Part shown: one piece after another, positions 5,941 to 6,015 of the stretch
How the letters are laid out: the number at the start of each line of letters is the position of its first letter
Numbering within the stretch: the stretch's first letter is position 1
NCBI GenBank assembly: GCA_051745395.1
Contig: JBNJEA010000165.1
Location: 1-6,015, forward strand
Source of the DNA: JBNJEA01 sp051745395
GTDB lineage: Bacteria; Desulfobacterota; Desulfobacteria; Desulfobacterales; Desulfosalsimonadaceae
DNA length: 6,015 bases
Direction of reading: 5' to 3'
Made by a program: the position numbers and the translations under genes
Notes under the pieces: model-generated
The model's input: the letters and a program-made list of their open reading frames with translations, nothing else
Database searches by the model: none
What the model was told of the DNA's origin: nothing

Positions 5941-6015
5941 TGGAAAAAAGAAAATCCCGGTTGGTACAATTTACTTCCAGTTGAAATGACGGCATCCCGC
6001 CAGTTTTTTCTGTTC

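Larger units (their letters stand above)
5716..6015. other. murJ upstream region without a supported gene
   Basis: These 300 bases hold the murJ leader and the candidate promoter. Short frames on both strands here lack conserved sequence and ribosome binding sites. The AT-rich segment around 5900-5960 looks like promoter DNA. No tRNA, riboswitch or repeat is apparent to me. Confidence 0.5.

Noticed and set aside
5934..5984. Short + strand frame MTMEKRKSRL at the right end
   Set aside because: Only 16 codons, no ribosome binding site, and it overlaps the candidate murJ promoter.
5774..5995. 73-codon - strand frame upstream of murJ
   Set aside because: No conserved sequence or ribosome binding site; it lies over the probable promoter and leader.

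Overview
The window is GC-rich bacterial DNA. It looks like a member of the Desulfobacterota (former Deltaproteobacteria, Desulfobacterales-like). That assignment is inference: it rests on the gene types, the codon use and the two kinds of dispersed palindromic repeat, and there is no rRNA or other phylogenetic marker here.

Left part, + strand, 1-3693: a tightly packed operon. It opens with the C-terminal half of a response-regulator receiver domain whose upstream part is broken by in-frame stops. Its stop codon overlaps the start of an 837-residue dikinase-like protein. That protein has a PEP-synthase/PPDK-type ATP-grasp domain and a phosphohistidine swivel domain, but an unrecognised C-terminal domain replaces the PEP/pyruvate-binding TIM barrel. 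A 20-nt overlap leads into a 343-residue protein that fuses a dual-specificity phosphatase domain (active site HCRHGIGRTGT) to a YkgJ-type cysteine cluster. Receiver, histidine phosphotransferase and Cys-based phosphatase together suggest an uncharacterised phospho-signalling or metabolic-control module. The function is inferred; the domains are visible.

Middle part, 3694-4134: a 441-bp stretch of mobile and decaying DNA. It holds a 27-bp perfect inverted repeat of the widespread 'MPAEAGIQ' type. Next comes a roughly 159-bp MITE-like element with 26-bp imperfect terminal inverted repeats, an inner imperfect palindrome and 8-bp flanking direct repeats. Last is the 5' stump of what looks like a nucleotidyltransferase (AbiEii/MNT-like) gene, with its ribosome binding site intact and its body lost.

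Right part, - strand, 4135-5715: murJ (mviN), the MATE/MOP-family lipid II flippase, probably started from TTG at 5715. It runs toward the first operon and is unrelated to it. Its upstream region (5716-6015) holds a candidate sigma70-type promoter and no gene I can support.
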